NCBI GenBank assembly: GCA_037893225.1
Contig: JAZGUH010000414.1
Span: 124,001 to 188,000 of the forward strand
Length of the DNA stretch: 64,000 nucleotides
Direction of reading: 5' to 3'
Source of the DNA: Hippasteria phrygiana
Taxonomy: Eukaryota; Echinodermata; Asteroidea; Valvatida; Goniasteridae
The translations under genes were made by a program, and so were the position numbers. Positions 1-11,599 of this stretch are shown here, piece by piece. Each line of letters begins with the position of its first letter. Within the stretch, counting starts at the first letter, position 1. The notes beneath the pieces are model-generated. The model searched no databases. It saw only the letters and a program-made list of their open reading frames with translations, and had not been told where the DNA came from.

Positions 1-92
1 CTTACATACATGTAAGGTCCAGGCTGGGAATCGAACCCGGGCCACATTGGTGAGAGACAAGAGCTTTACACACTTGCCACCCATGCCACCCT
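1..92 (-). repeat. tRNA-derived SINE fragment
   Basis: On the minus strand this stretch carries a tRNA-like B box (GGGTTCGATTCCC) and a conserved head reading GGCATGGGTGGC. The same unit occurs more completely at 21300-21629 on the same strand. Here it is cut at the window edge on one side and abuts retrotransposon sequence on the other. It is a polymerase III type SINE head, not a functional tRNA gene. Confidence 0.7.
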
Positions 93-138
93 ACCTGAAA
101 ACCGCTCAACCAGTTTATCAAACCCAGGCATTTCCCAA

Positions 139-540
139 ATGGAAACTCTCGGGGTTACTCTGGATTCTGTTCCCGTCCATCCAACGCACTCCCGTTACCT
201 GCGCTTCCGGTACCGGGGGCGCACTTTCGAGTTTACGGCCCCTCCCTTCGGTCTGTCAACCTCACCGAGGGTATTTACAAGGGTTACACGAGCAGTGGCT
301 GCCTTCCTCCGACGTCAGAACGTCATGATATTCATGTATCTGGACGACTGGCTAGTCATCGGCAGATCGGAGGCCGAGACTGCTCGGAACATGAGGGAAA
401 CTTACACGCTGACAACGGCTCTAGGGTTCGTTGTAAACGAGGGAAAGTCCCGTTTCATTCCGTCCCAGACATCAACCTTTCTGGGAGCCGATATCGATCT
501 GTACAAGGGCATTGCAGTTCCCACAGGGGAACGCATCTAA
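139..540 (+). pseudogene. reverse transcriptase fragment of DIRS-like element
   Basis: An open frame of 133 codons covers the palm of a reverse transcriptase. The catalytic YLDDWL box is at residues 67-72 (nt 337-354), preceded by the typical PPFGLSTSPRVFT stretch at residues 35-47. The first catalytic aspartate motif, which should sit near residues 5-9, is altered (LGVTLDS). The frame ends in a stop at 538-540, before the RNase H domain that should follow without a break. The family assignment rests on the YLDD context and on the recombinase downstream. Confidence 0.8.
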
Positions 541-1135
541 AATCTGCAGCAGTGTATCGGCCTCTTCCTGTCAGCTCCAGCCACCCCGGCACGGGCTTGG
601 CTGCAGCTTCTGGGACTGCGGTTTCCCTGACGGGACCCTCGGATCACCATCTCCACTGACACTTCCAACGAAGGCTGGGGAGCCTTTCTGCCACATCATC
701 AGGCGACGGGCAGGTGGGACGAGCACGTGGGACGAGCACTTCCGGTCTCGGCAAATCAACATCCTGGAACAACAGGCTGTAGTAATACACCACTTCCAAG
801 CAGACGTAGTGGGTCGGTCGGTCCTGATCAGGTCCGACAATACGACTGCGGTAGTCTACATCAACAGACAGGGCGGCACCAGATCGTTTCAGCTGTGTTT
901 TCTAACCTGGGACATGTTTCAATGGACGATCCGAAACAAAGTCGACCTGCGCACAACTCACTTGCCGGGCGTAGCAAACAGCGTAGCCGATTCCCTATCC
1001 TGGGGCAGAGTGATCCCCACGGATCCGGAGTGGTCCCTACACAAGGGGATCGGTCATCAGATTTTCTCGATCCTGGGTCGCCCCCACATTGATCTGTTCG
1101 CGTCAATGATCAACTCTCAACTCCCGGTATTCTGA
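541..1135 (+). pseudogene. RNase H domain fragment of DIRS-like element (frameshifted)
   Basis: The RNase H domain is visible in two frames. A TDTSNEGWGAFL motif (the first catalytic aspartate region) ends near 690 in one frame. The LEQQAV motif, the RSDN catalytic aspartate and the HLPGVANSVADSLS motif follow in another, up to 1135. A 13-bp tandem duplication, 714-726 and 727-739, lies exactly between the two and shifts the frame by one base. Downstream, DLFAS resembles the conserved region between RNase H and the recombinase of DIRS-type elements. Non-functional. Confidence 0.75.
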
Positions 1136-1364
1136 GCAAGGTTCCACCTTCCTCGGGCCTGGGCCACTGACGCTCTCTCAATAAAGTGGACAAACATGTT
1201 CGCCTAGGCCTTTCCCCCGATCCCCCTTCTCCCAAGGGTCATCGGGAAAATAGACATGGAACGTTGCAAGATCCTTCTTATCGCCCCTTTTTGGCCGCGT
1301 CAGCCTTGGTTCCCATGATTAGTGAGACTCCTAGTAGGAACTCCTCTAATCCTTCCGGCTGGTC

Positions 1365-2436
1365 TTGACCTGTTGTCTCAACCACAGTCCCAAGGGATCT
1401 CCACCTGGCGTGTTGGCTACTGTCAAGCGTGCCTTCCGCTCAGCGGTCCTTTCTGAAGGCGCTGCAGCATTGGCAGCAGAGGGACGTCGCCTGTCAACAA
1501 GACAGATCTACGACAGTAGGTTACGACATTATAGTAGGTGGTGCGCTCACAGCGTCTCTAATGGCCGTTTCGGACTTCCTATTATCCCTGTTCCATGCTA
1601 ATTTGGCGATAGGAACAGTGAAAAATTACAGATCAGCCATTGCAGCGGTCCACAAAGGCTTCTCTGATGGAACCGCCATCTCGTCTAACATGGCAATTAC
1701 ACATCTCCTTCGGGGGATGTTCAATGAAAGACCGCCGGTCCGTAACCTCGTCCCATCCTGGAATTTGGGTCGAGTCCTCGACGTTCTGGCCAGAGTGCCA
1801 TGAGCCGTCGAGTCAGGCATCTCTCCTTCATCTGTCTGTTAAGCTAGCCTTTCTACTTGCGGCAACTGTGGCCAGACGGAGTAGCGAGATTCATACGCTC
1901 ATTTAGAAGCAGGTCACATACGTTGGGAACCAGGCGGAGTCTGCCTAGTCCCTAAGGCTACCTTCTTGACGAAAAATCAGACCTCGGGTTTCACCCCACC
2001 TGATGTTTTCGTTCCAGAAATTCAATCGATCTCCCCAGTTCCCTCGGACAGACTATGGTGCCTGGTGCGAACCCTTAAGTGGTATCTGACACGTACTAAA
2101 CTGCTGAGGGCTTGCACTCAGTTATTCATTACTGTGGCACCCCCACATCGTCCGGCCTCAAGGGACACCATTGCGTGCTGGATAGTTTCCGCTATCAAGT
2201 TCGCAAATCCAGACTGGCCATCCAAAGCGGATGCTTCCGTCCAAGGACTCGTCCGGACGCATGATGTTCGCTCCGTTGCAACGTCATGGGCATTTTTTAG
2301 GGGAGTCCCTATCTCAGAAATCTTGCAGGCAGCATGCTGGAAGTCACCCTCGACTTTCACCTCTTGCTACCTGTGTGATGTGCTCCAGAGTAGAGGCAGA
2401 ACGGGGAAGGCAGTTCTTACACCGACGGTTGATTAA
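1365..2436 (+). pseudogene. tyrosine recombinase of DIRS-like element (broken)
   Basis: The N-terminal SAM-like region appears near 1415-1545, and later parts fall in other frames. The box I arginine lies in ARRSSEIHTL (nt 1871-1900), followed at once by a TAG stop at 1904-1906. Box II reads HDVR (H codon 2260, R codon 2269), and the nucleophile tyrosine is the TAC at 2368-2370 in the motif FTSCYL. Such recombinases insert circular DNA copies of the element. The catalytic residues can be traced, but frameshifts and stops rule out a working protein. Confidence 0.75.
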
Positions 2437-2756
2437 ACCTTTAGCGAATTGAGCCTGTCGGCTGGATAAATATCCATAAGTAGTGGCTATTTAGGTAAGT
2501 ATCGCTCGTAGACTCATCCCTACTGTGGGGAGGAATTAGCATACACCAGGGGGCATTTCACTTGATTTATGCTAATTAGTATTACCCAGTACTGGTCCCC
2601 ATATTTAAAGTAAAAATGAATGGAGGAACTGGGAACCAGTGTACATACAGCCTGGGTCATGCCCTCAGCGCAACATTCTAAAAAAGTTACTTTTTATGTT
2701 AGTATCATTATCACAATCTTTTTATGTTGTCACGATAGCATGCTTTCCCAGTTCTT

Positions 2757-2975
2757 GTATGTAATAATAATAATGTGGTAGTCATATAGCGCTTTATGCA
2801 ATTGTCTCAAAGCGCTTCACAATTACTACCCCTGGTCATCAGGCCATGAGATCAGTTCTATGCAGCAGTTCGAGATCAGATCAATCCGTTCTCTATCCTC
2901 ACGTCCCCATTTATACTCCTGGTGGGGAGGCAATTGTAGTTTAGTGTCTTGCCCAAGCACACAAGCACCATGTAA
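2757..2975 (+). repeat. dispersed SINE-like repeat with AAT-rich start
   Basis: An ATAATAATAATG start is followed by AGCGCTTTATGCAATTG and CAAAGCGCTTCAC, then CCCCTGGTCATCAGGCC and GTGTCTTGCCCAAGCACACAAGCACCA. Related copies lie at 23160-23490 and 40655-40925. No coding potential is seen. Confidence 0.6.
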
Positions 2976-3016
2976 GGCTGTTCTGTGAAAAAGTGTTACC
3001 AATAATTGATTGTTGA

Positions 3017-3205
<189 letters not shown>

Positions 3206-4667
3206 TAGAAAAATGTCCTTCTTTTCCAATTTCAAATATTTTAGATTGTATTTGTTCAATATGTATAAAATCTGCCGGTTCATCGCGAAGTTCGAGCGAT
3301 GACTCGCGGGTGCCACGAGTGAACAAAACGCAGAGACATTTTCAAAATTATCAGGTCTTGTGCTGCACTCATCGCGGTCGATATGCATTGTTGACGTCGT
3401 TCGCTAATTGTTTTGGACTCCCTAGCTTTGCGATTTTTAGCACGTTTCACACAAAGGTCACGAAGGTCACTCCCGAGTCAATTATCTATGCAGGGTGTAA
3501 ATGCTGTGCAAGATCACGTGTTAGAACACGACTTGGTACAGGACTAAACGGCCTGTTTGAAATCTCTGAAATGCTGTGAAGGATTAAATTCATGGCACCA
3601 GCAAATTGGAAATTTCAAAGAAAGTTAATTGTGGCAATGTTCATGTGTTACGATCTGAAAATCTCCTAACTATCCGTAAATATTACTCCAAAAAGAAGCT
3701 TGAATTTTCTCAGATGCAACAAAGAAATCAAACAAGATCACACTGATATAGAGAACAAAGAAACAATGTGATTTAATAATGAGAATATTCAAGAATCAAT
3801 AGGGTATAACAAGTGTACAATTAAGAAAAGATCTTATACAATTTATACATGTAACTCAAAAGATCTTTTGGGCGAGGACTTGGACGACTTTGGCAGCTCT
3901 GCCAAGGGCAAAGACGACTCCAATGGTGCAGGCAAACACAGTTCTTTGACCGTGCAAACAAGCTGGAACGCGGGGGCGAATTCACCTCCCACGAAACAGT
4001 GGGGGACGACACAAACTGGCTCCCATCGCGAAAATATGGGGATAGGAGACCCCAAATAGGAACATTAGACTCAGTTCACAAAATGTCTCTTCCAGAATTA
4101 ACTTCAGCTCTCAAGCACTTCTCGGTCAAGACGAACTTTCTCCAATTGCTCCAACACAGACGAATCATATACAGGTCACAGGTCCTGATAACATATCGAC
4201 GTCTCGATACTATAGTGCCACATAGTCTTATCCCAAAATCCAAGTTCCAAAATCCTAGTCTTTTCCTAACTGCCTGCCCGTATTTATAGACATTTTCCTG
4301 TATTCCAGAAATTACTATAATTCTAGAAATTTCTTACAATTACATAAACATCAAAAATTAAACTTACAGAATTATGCAAACTTCCAGAAATACTCTTATA
4401 GATCTTCTCGAAAGAGGCCTAGCGTACATGAGAATGATTACTCGTTCATTCACAAAACCGAACATTAGGGTCACGCGTGGGTCATCACACACGTGCGGGA
4501 ACAAAAAAATGTGCATGCGGTGCGACAAAACCACAACAAAGGCTCCGCCCACACGTTCCGTGATTGTCGCACATAACATTCCGTGAGGGGTGTACACATA
4601 ACACATGGTGCTAGTATTAGCCATTACTGTCAATTTTCAAATGAATTTTCAGAGTGAACAAAGAAAA

Positions 4668-4930
4668 CTGACAGGAGCGGGATTTGAACCTGCAACCTCC
4701 GAAATACCGTACCGTATAGCCAGGGATCGAACTCCAACTTTATGATTCAACCTGGGAAGCGACATTGTGGGGATCACTATTGGTTTATGACTTCTGATTA
4801 GCACCTCCCCACCCCTCAGAACAAAGACAATGACAATTTGGGAGACCGCCAACATAGGACAAGAAGTCAGTTGGAAGAGTGCTGGTACAGTGTTCCGAAG
4901 GTTGCAGGTTCAAATCCGACTCCTTTTTCA
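4668..4930 (+). repeat. rearranged tRNA-derived SINE pair in inverted orientation
   Basis: A minus-strand tRNA-like head (about 4668-4714, ending in AGCGGGATTTGAACC) is joined to a plus-strand copy of the same SINE. The plus-strand copy includes the body (GACTTCTGATTAGCACC, GGGAGACCGCCAACATAGGAC) and a degraded tRNA-like head at about 4856-4926. Related full copies lie at 21816-22040 and 32890-33045. The A box of the plus copy is degraded, so activity is unlikely. Confidence 0.6.
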
Positions 4931-5268
4931 TTGTGAAAATGTATTCAAAGTCAGTTTCCCTTGTGGTTTGTTTGAATTTTCAAATGAAATAATAATAATA
5001 TGCTGCTATAGTAGTTTAACTGATAGAAGTTAGGAGGGCCTAATGCTTTGTTCATACCAGAATCTTTATACCTTTTAGAAAGATTCTGCAAGCCGATTTC
5101 ACGAAAACATTGCGTAATTGCGTAACTCCACTTACGCCACATTTTATTGTATAAGTTACGCAACATCTGTGACATTTTAAAAATCGATTTCAGGAAAGGT
5201 ACGCAGTGCGTAAGTCGCTGACATGCACCACATATTATGGCATAACTTAAGCACTCGTTTTAGGTGGC

Positions 5269-5758
5269 TTAAATGTAGTGTACATGATTGGTCATTGTTG
5301 CAATTTTCAGAAATGGGCGGATTTGGAGGTTAGTATTTTATAGGAAATATCGTTCCACTGACCTGTTCAAAGTTTTGCATTGTTGGATGGCGAAAAAAAT
5401 TGGAGGAAAAAACGGCGCTCGTTTTCAACCGTCTGGCAGATGATAGCCTTTAGTCAAGGTGCGCGTGGCTTCCTGGATACGTGACGCGCCCCGAATATGC
5501 CAGCATGTCCGGGGCGCGCCATTTGTCCGGGTAGCCACGCGCGCCTTGACTGAAGGCTACAGGGCTGTTTTTCAACGATTTCTAGCTGAAAATCGTTGGA
5601 AAACGATATATATTTCCACTTTTCTTGACGACAGCACACCTGGTGCCATCATTTCACATGATGATTGAGACTACTATTAACTTACAGTCTAGTAAGGTAT
5701 TTTGCAATAATTCAGTAAAAAAAATTGGAGGATTACCAATCGTGTATACTACATTTAA
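5269..5758. mobile_element. TTAA-flanked inverted-repeat element with internal long palindrome
   Basis: The ends are TTAAATGTAGTGTACATGAT and an inverted ACCAATCGTGTATACTACAT followed by TTAA, so the element sits between TTAA copies. An internal palindrome has arms GATAGCCTTTAGTCAAGG and CCTTGACTGAAGGCTAC (about 5443-5563), containing GCGCGTGGC/GCCACGCGC. Interior sequence is shared with the copies at 27183-27655 and 59070-59497. No coding region. TTAA targets are used by piggyBac and Kolobok transposases; I cannot choose between them. Confidence 0.65.
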
Positions 5759-6559
5759 GTTGTCCACACAAACACCGAAATGATGACTTAGCTAGCTAAG
5801 CATGAGCAACGTAAAGCTGTTAGTTGCTGAAATTATTTATTGAATTCACTAGATTATATCGGAGAGTAATGAAATGATCATCTGCTGCAGGCTTACCTGT
5901 GAGGTATTTCCGAAAGTTGCCACCAATTGTTTGTTTTTTCGGAGCGAAAAGTTTCAAAGTGGCACCGCCGCAGTTATTTCACGACAGTTCCATGCATTTT
6001 TATTGGTGTACTGAAACAGTCGTTGTAAAAGCTATGTACCGTTTTGTGAATTGTGAATTGCGCAGCTGCGCAACATTTTTAAGTCCTACGCCATGGCGTA
6101 AGTTACGCAGTGATGTATGAAATTGGCTGCAGGCCCTTTTAACTTTTATCTATAAGTCAGTTCAGTATCTCAATGAAGTAGTCTAGGTCAAAGGTTATTT
6201 GGAATATAATTGCTGATGTAATGTCATGCAGTGTTAGGCGAACTCCCATTCTGATTGAATTTAACATGTGCGCGTTGTGCATGTTCATAAGCACGCGTTA
6301 GTTATCCTGAATGACCTGTGACCCATGTCATTGTACACATGCGCAGTTGAAATACCAAACTGGCTTATTGTCAATTTGTCTTTACGTCTTGTGAGGCTTG
6401 CTCCAAGAAATGCAATGGCAATTAAATTTCCTTTGATGAGTTTGGTAGTTCGTAGCTTGTTACTGAGCTGTGCCATGGCCAGTTTATGAGTTGGGACTTC
6501 GGTGTGACTCTTGTCCAGTTTGTGAGTTTGAACTATTTGTCGGTGTTTTCACCCGATAG

Positions 6560-6656
6560 CTTTTGGTGGAGATAAGGTGGTTGATATCTCTCAGGACCTG
6601 ATCAAACATGGGTTCAACTACCTGGGCAAGGACTACCTGACATCAGGTATAACAGG
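6560..6656 (+). CDS. POLR3B: POLR3B exon (second visible)
   Basis: The exon begins after ...CCCGATAG and ends before GTAAGTC. Reading on from the previous exon it gives [14 protein letters not shown], then [17 protein letters not shown], matching the RPC2 C-terminal region and ending inside a glycine codon (GG|G). The intron before it is 3416 bp and the one after it 2478 bp. No frameshift is seen. Confidence 0.93.
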
Positions 6657-6682
6657 GTAAGTCACTGCAGTCAGCTCCTATA

Positions 6683-8370
6683 GGCTATGTTCAGACATCG
6701 TTTTAGTTAAAACGGTAAAACGGTCGCTCACCATGGGTGGCCGGTCGTAAAATTAAAACGCTCCGAGCGTTCAGACACCGTTTTAAGTATAGCGAGTTCA
6801 ACTCGAAGTGGTTTTATCTCTGTTTTGAGGTCATGTAGAACTTCCGCTCATTTACATAAAGCACGTGCTACATGTAGTTCGTGTGTACATCATAAAATGG
6901 TGTCTATGCGATGCGTACACGCATGGGAGTATTGTGGAAATTGAGCATGCTATTTCTCATCTTGGGAATTCCCTTGTGGTTGAGCACGTGCTGACTGAAA
7001 GACCGTACCGTCATTTGATTGGCAAGTTGGTCTAATTGTCCAGTTCCCACGACCCCTTCACGTGATATTTTATGCATAAAGCGAAGTTGTGAACAGGGCT
7101 ACTGCATGTTGGCAACGGGCGTGGTTTGAATGACATTATCTTTTAATGTTCAGACATGTGGATCGGCAAAAGATCAGGAAAATTACAGGAAAATATTAAA
7201 AATATTCCTGTAAATTTTGCTGCTATGAATTGTGCAATGTTCCAACTATTAAGCTACCCCCTGTTCTTTGAAAAGTTTAGAGTGGTAGCGTCGAGTCGCG
7301 ACACCAAACGGTTCCAGGACTTGTACGCGCCTGCGTAGTAGCCCACCCTCTTTTTATGAATGACATGTACTACCTGGTACTTCGCGGGCGATTGGGAATG
7401 CAGTGGTTATTTTGTTTACCAGTGATCACAGCAGCGGTTACGCGACTCGTCAAATATGAAAGCACATGATGTAGGCCGGCCCTATTCCGAAACGATTATT
7501 AGTATTACACAAAATGTTGATTTTACACATTTATGTATATAGAGCTACATGTAAGAAAAAACCCACATATTTAGCGACTATTTCGATGGAAATGCTATGT
7601 TTTTTCAGCATATCCTCCTCAATATTTTCAACTGTTTTTCTGTTGATAGCGCCGCAAAGGTGAGGTCTGATTTTTATTTTGGAAGTTTTCCGTGGGGAAA
7701 AATTAAATGTCGAACATTATATATTTATTTTTGGCCCACAATTACATACATTACTGTCACCAACATGGCGCTGTCATGAGAGATTCTTGTTCGAATAATT
7801 ATCGCGATTCAGCAAATGGTCGTTTCCCAAGACAATGGTGCAATGGTGAACAGTTTTGAAAAATAAATCAACAACCGCTTCAAAAAATGTCGGAACAATA
7901 AACGAAATGTAAGGGCGCGGCAAGAGCAGGAATACGCACGTGAAGGCTTTATTTACTGCATTAGCAAAGATGGACCACTCTAGCGCTACGTATTTTGGCG
8001 TCCCGCGTGCATGTGCATGCTGTATATAGGACATGCACTGACAACCACGATTGTTTACACAACAAAAGGCACGCCACAAAAGGGGTTATGTAACACCAGG
8101 TCAACTGCGCTGGCTAAAACAGGAAGCGTTTTAGCTAAAACCGTTCAGACATCATTGTAAAAGATAAAACTGTTCTAGTTTTAGCTAAAACCCTCCCTCT
8201 GAGGTGTTTTAAATCACAGTTTTAGCGGCGAGATAAAACCGATTCTGGCAACTTTAAAACCGATTCTGGCAACTTTAAAACCGTTCAGACACCGTTTTAG
8301 CTAAAACTGTATCCCAAATCGAGTTAAACCAGTGTTTTAAGCGAATTTCACACGGTGTCTGAACGTAGCC
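6683..8370. mobile_element. 1.7-kb nonautonomous element with GGCTAYGTTCAGACA termini
   Basis: The left end reads GGCTATGTTCAGACATCG and the right end is the near-perfect inverse CGGTGTCTGAACGTAGCC. AAAACGGT/ACCGTTTTAG motifs recur inside both ends, and a 22-bp unit is tandemly duplicated near 8236-8282. No convincing transposase is seen inside. The terminal style resembles PIF/Harbinger-like elements, but I see no clear target duplication, so the class is open. Confidence 0.6.
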
Positions 8371-8385
8371 AATGACTGAATTCAA

Positions 8386-8826
8386 GATTAAAATGATGTT
8401 GATTGCGTCATTTTGTGGTTTTATGTAGACTGCATATTGTGAAATTTAACAGCAAATTATTTCTGCCATGAAATAACACAAAAGTGACTTTTGAGAGCTA
8501 CTTTTTATCAAGTCCCCTCTGCCATTTGTCTAAAAGTCGTCGCTGCGGGCAGCAAACAAATCTGACGTCATAACAGATTTGTCCTTTTGTGTCTTGTGCT
8601 TGACACAAAAGGTGCAAGGTGTTATGATGTCAGATTTGTTTGCTGCCCGCAGCGACGACTTTTAGACAAATGGCACCAGTGGGCTATGCTGCTCTAGAGG
8701 GGACTTGATAAAAAAAAGGCTCTCAAAAGTCATTAATAATTAGCTGTTTTATTTTACAATATGCAATCTACATAAAACTAGAAAATGACGCAGACTCCAC
8801 TCAGCAATCAGCATCCTCTTTAAATC
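8386..8826. mobile_element. fold-back MITE, copy 1
   Basis: Nearly the whole element is one inverted repeat. The arms include GATGTTGATTGCGTCATTTT, TTTATGTAGACTGCATATTG, GACTTTTGAGAGC and the core GCGGGCAGCAAACAAATC, and all recur inverted on the right. The arms meet around 8585-8625. A second, more diverged copy lies at 62593-63043. It is noncoding and could form a very long hairpin. Confidence 0.8.
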
Positions 8827-9134
8827 CTCACCTTGTGGTCTGCGGGTAATTCTGCAAGTTGTGGGTTCGAGCCCAGTCCTGGGCTAGAACTTCTATGCTT
8901 AATATGGGTAGAGGCATTATTAATTCCTTGTAGTGGACTACATGTAGTTACCCATCCCGAACCCTATTCAAACTGTGCAGAGATCAGATTATCTTGTCAT
9001 GTTTCACTTTCCTCTGTAGCCCACACCTCGAGTAGCCTTTGGCCTTGTGATGGGCGCTTTGCATAAAAAAATACCTCTATTGTGGTCATCACTAGGTGCA
9101 TACAAATCCCTGTCTTTGACTTTGTTCTTGACAG

Positions 9135-9272
9135 GGAGCCTCTGAGTGCCTATATCTACTTTGGTCCCGTGTACTACCAGAAGCTGAAACACATGGTGAT
9201 AGATAAGATGCATGCTAGAGCAAAGGGGCCTCGAGCGGTGCTAACCAGACAGCCAACAGAGGGACGATCCAG
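9135..9272 (+). CDS. POLR3B: POLR3B exon (third visible)
   Basis: The exon starts after TTGACAG and stops before GTAGGA. It encodes [17 protein letters not shown], then the [14 protein letters not shown] and [10 protein letters not shown] blocks, among the most conserved parts of the subunit, near the nucleic-acid path. The last arginine codon is split AG|A. The next intron is 11,373 bp, the longest seen in this gene, and is filled with MITEs and other repeats. Confidence 0.95.
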
Positions 9273-9594
9273 GTAGGATTACTTTACTGCTTTTCTCTCT
9301 CCCCCTCTCTCTCTCTCTCTCTCTTCCAGCTTTCTGTTACATACAAAGTTAACCTGAGAATGAGAATTTCTCTTCACACTTCTTCTCTTTTCCAGGAAAT
9401 TGTTTCATTTCACACAATGGGAAAACAAATTCATGCCATCACACTTTTTCACACAAGTGGGAAAATAATGTTGGTCTTACAGGGTTTTCAAAATAAGCCG
9501 ACAACCGGCGAATTTGACCGGCTATTTGAACTTTTGCACCGGCTACTTTTTTCAATCATAAAAAAAAAAACCTTCCCTGAGCTACCGCTTTGGG

Positions 9595-9720
9595 GGAATA
9601 CCGTAATTTTCGGAATATAGGCCGCGGCTTATACGTTGATTCTCACGCTGAAAAATTTTCCTGCGGCTTATACTCCGGGCGGCTTATACGGCAACATTTG
9701 AAGAATAAAATCAGTCACAC
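9595..9720. repeat. dispersed repeat fragment (CGCGGCTTATAC type)
   Basis: The stretch contains GTAATTTTCGGAATATAGGC and the partly inverted, repeated motif GCGGCTTATAC (three times between 9612 and 9690). It looks like one end of an inverted-repeat element. No second end was found with certainty. Confidence 0.4.
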
Positions 9721-11074
9721 AGGGTTCGAAATTCACGGCGGCCAGTGCCGTCGATGCCCTTTTAGTTGCCGTGATGCCCCTTGTAAAAATGCACTATTCA
9801 CGGCCAGTTGTGCTGTACCCCATTAATACTTTGGCCGTTGTGCCCTTCTTGCCGAACCAAGCCCTCAATTTTTCAGTACCAAACCGTTGCCGGATCCTAC
9901 AAAACGACGCTTTTCGATCGCGCTGGTAATTGCCCGTACGCGTGATGAGCGATCGCGCTAGGCCTGCACGGCCCCGTGCGCCCCATGTAAAAACCTTCAC
10001 AAAACCTCGATTCCCCAAGCAGACTGGTTCCCGTCCGTGCATTATTTTTCTTCTTTCTCACTGGGATGGGAACCAGTCACATAGCCTAAAAACAAGCTCT
10101 GAATCCGCGGCCAAATCCAGGTAGGCTCTCTTACTACAGTAACCTGAACCCCCCCCCCCAAAGCCGGCTAAGCCATGTTTGCGGTTTAGCGATGGTCCAG
10201 AGGGAGTAGCGTTGCCTGTTCAACTTAACACAACAAACTCCCCTCGTGCAAACGATCGTGCATAGTGCATGTGTGCTGCGATGTACATGTACCTACAATG
10301 CATACATTTCTGGCATGTGGACTGTCGAAAGTGGAAACAAATTAGGAATATTCTGACACATAAAATGCAGGATGTCGGCCAGGTGTGTGGTTGCAGGCTT
10401 CAGTAATATACCCAAAGAAGTGGTACATTCCCCAAAGATGAGGGATTAGGTAAAGTTTAGGCCTCAAAAGTCCGGCTGAACAGAGCAAACTGGGTCGGGC
10501 TGTCGCCATTAATCAGCGTTATATGTAGCGATCATTTCACTGCTAACGACTTCGTCTCCAGCCTCCACTCCCAGTTTGGCATTTCGAAGGGGATAATCCT
10601 AAGGCTAAAAGAAAATGTCATTCCAGCAAAGATTTTTCCTATGCTGCTGCCTGGGAACTTTGATTGGGAAATTCGAATTCTTAGGGTATGCCTTTTGTAT
10701 ATCCCAGAATGGTAAGGAGCATGCAAACGTTCACGCTGTGCTGGAACATGAATGGGGGGGGGGGGGGGGGGGGGATGCGGGAGACGCATCATTTATTGCT
10801 GCGTGTTGGTTTTGTGTTTGCATGCACACTCCCAAAATCTATCTCTTGTCCCTTTTTTAAAAAGAGAATATATTTGGCAGGCCAATTTATGTTTTAATAT
10901 CTTACCCGGGGGTGTCCATGCTTTGGACACTCAAATGAAGCCTTTCATTTACACTTAGATTTTGTTAAATTTCTAATAATTGAATTGACATAATGAACAT
11001 TGTTTTACAGATTAAAATTGTTTTATTGACCATAATTCTGAAAGAAATTCCAATTAGTCTAAGAAACTTACACG
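9721..11074. other. intronic DNA without recognised gene
   Basis: Within POLR3B intron 3. It contains a CAGGGTTCGAAATTC start that looks like a hAT-type end (9719), a run of C at 10150-10158, and a run of about 20 G at 10755-10774. Open frames across the G run are low complexity. No gene is supported. Confidence 0.4.
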
Positions 11075-11288
11075 TTAACCCCTTGCGTACGAATGACGCC
11101 ATATGGCGCCCAAAAAACAGTGCCACCAGGCCGGATGACGCCATTGGCCGCTGTTTGTGCAGTTTCAATCCATTGTTGGATTATTGTTAAGCTTGACTGC
11201 ACAAACACATTGTGGCCGTTTCGCTTGGCTGCCAGAGCCGCCGCGGCACCCCGATGTCTCCCGTAAAATACCGTACTCATGGGGTTAA
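11075..11288 (+). mobile_element. TTAA-flanked MITE (piggyBac-like ends), copy 1
   Basis: The element runs from TTAACCCCTTGCGTACG to CGTACTCATGGGGTTAA, so CCCC...GGGG ends sit between TTAA target duplications. The interior (GTGCCACCAGGCCGGATGACG, TTTGTGCAGTTTCAATCC) is shared with the copies at 17259-17541 and, inverted, 26474-26694. A TTAA target with CCC-starting ends is typical of piggyBac-type MITEs. No coding region. Confidence 0.75.
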
Positions 11289-11599
11289 CATGATAAACTC
11301 TATTTTAGAGTACTTTTTTGTCGGCTATACAGTAGACCCCTTGCATGTTCCAACATTGTTCTATGCAGTCAACTCCTTGTTTCCTTCATAACACAACAGA
11401 ACAAATTGATGGCCACACATATGCATATCTACATCTACATGTCATCTACAGTTTTTGTTTATGTCCTTTATTTCTCAGACATTACACATTACAGTTGGAT
11501 GATGGGAGTGGGTCATTGAAACTGAACAGTCCAACGCCCAGTAAACAAAACACTAGAAAAGAACCAGTTTTTTGTGTGAATTGTTAATGAATTTTAGGT

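Larger units (their letters stand above)
93..2680 (+). mobile_element. DIRS-like tyrosine-recombinase retrotransposon, decayed 3' part
   Basis: The stretch carries reverse transcriptase, RNase H and tyrosine recombinase remnants in that order on one strand, the layout of DIRS-type retrotransposons, which integrate through a tyrosine recombinase instead of a DDE integrase. All three domains are split over several frames and contain stops, so the copy is dead. The gag-like region and most of the reverse transcriptase fingers are missing; the element starts abruptly next to a SINE. The region 2437-2680 after the recombinase is noncoding and probably belongs to the 3' end, but its exact limit is uncertain. 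It lies upstream of the first visible POLR3B exon, presumably in an intron. Confidence 0.8.

Noticed and set aside
8833..8880. tRNA-like B box (GGGTTCGAGCCC)
   Set aside because: No matching A box or cloverleaf could be drawn; it may be a SINE fragment but the support is too weak to list.
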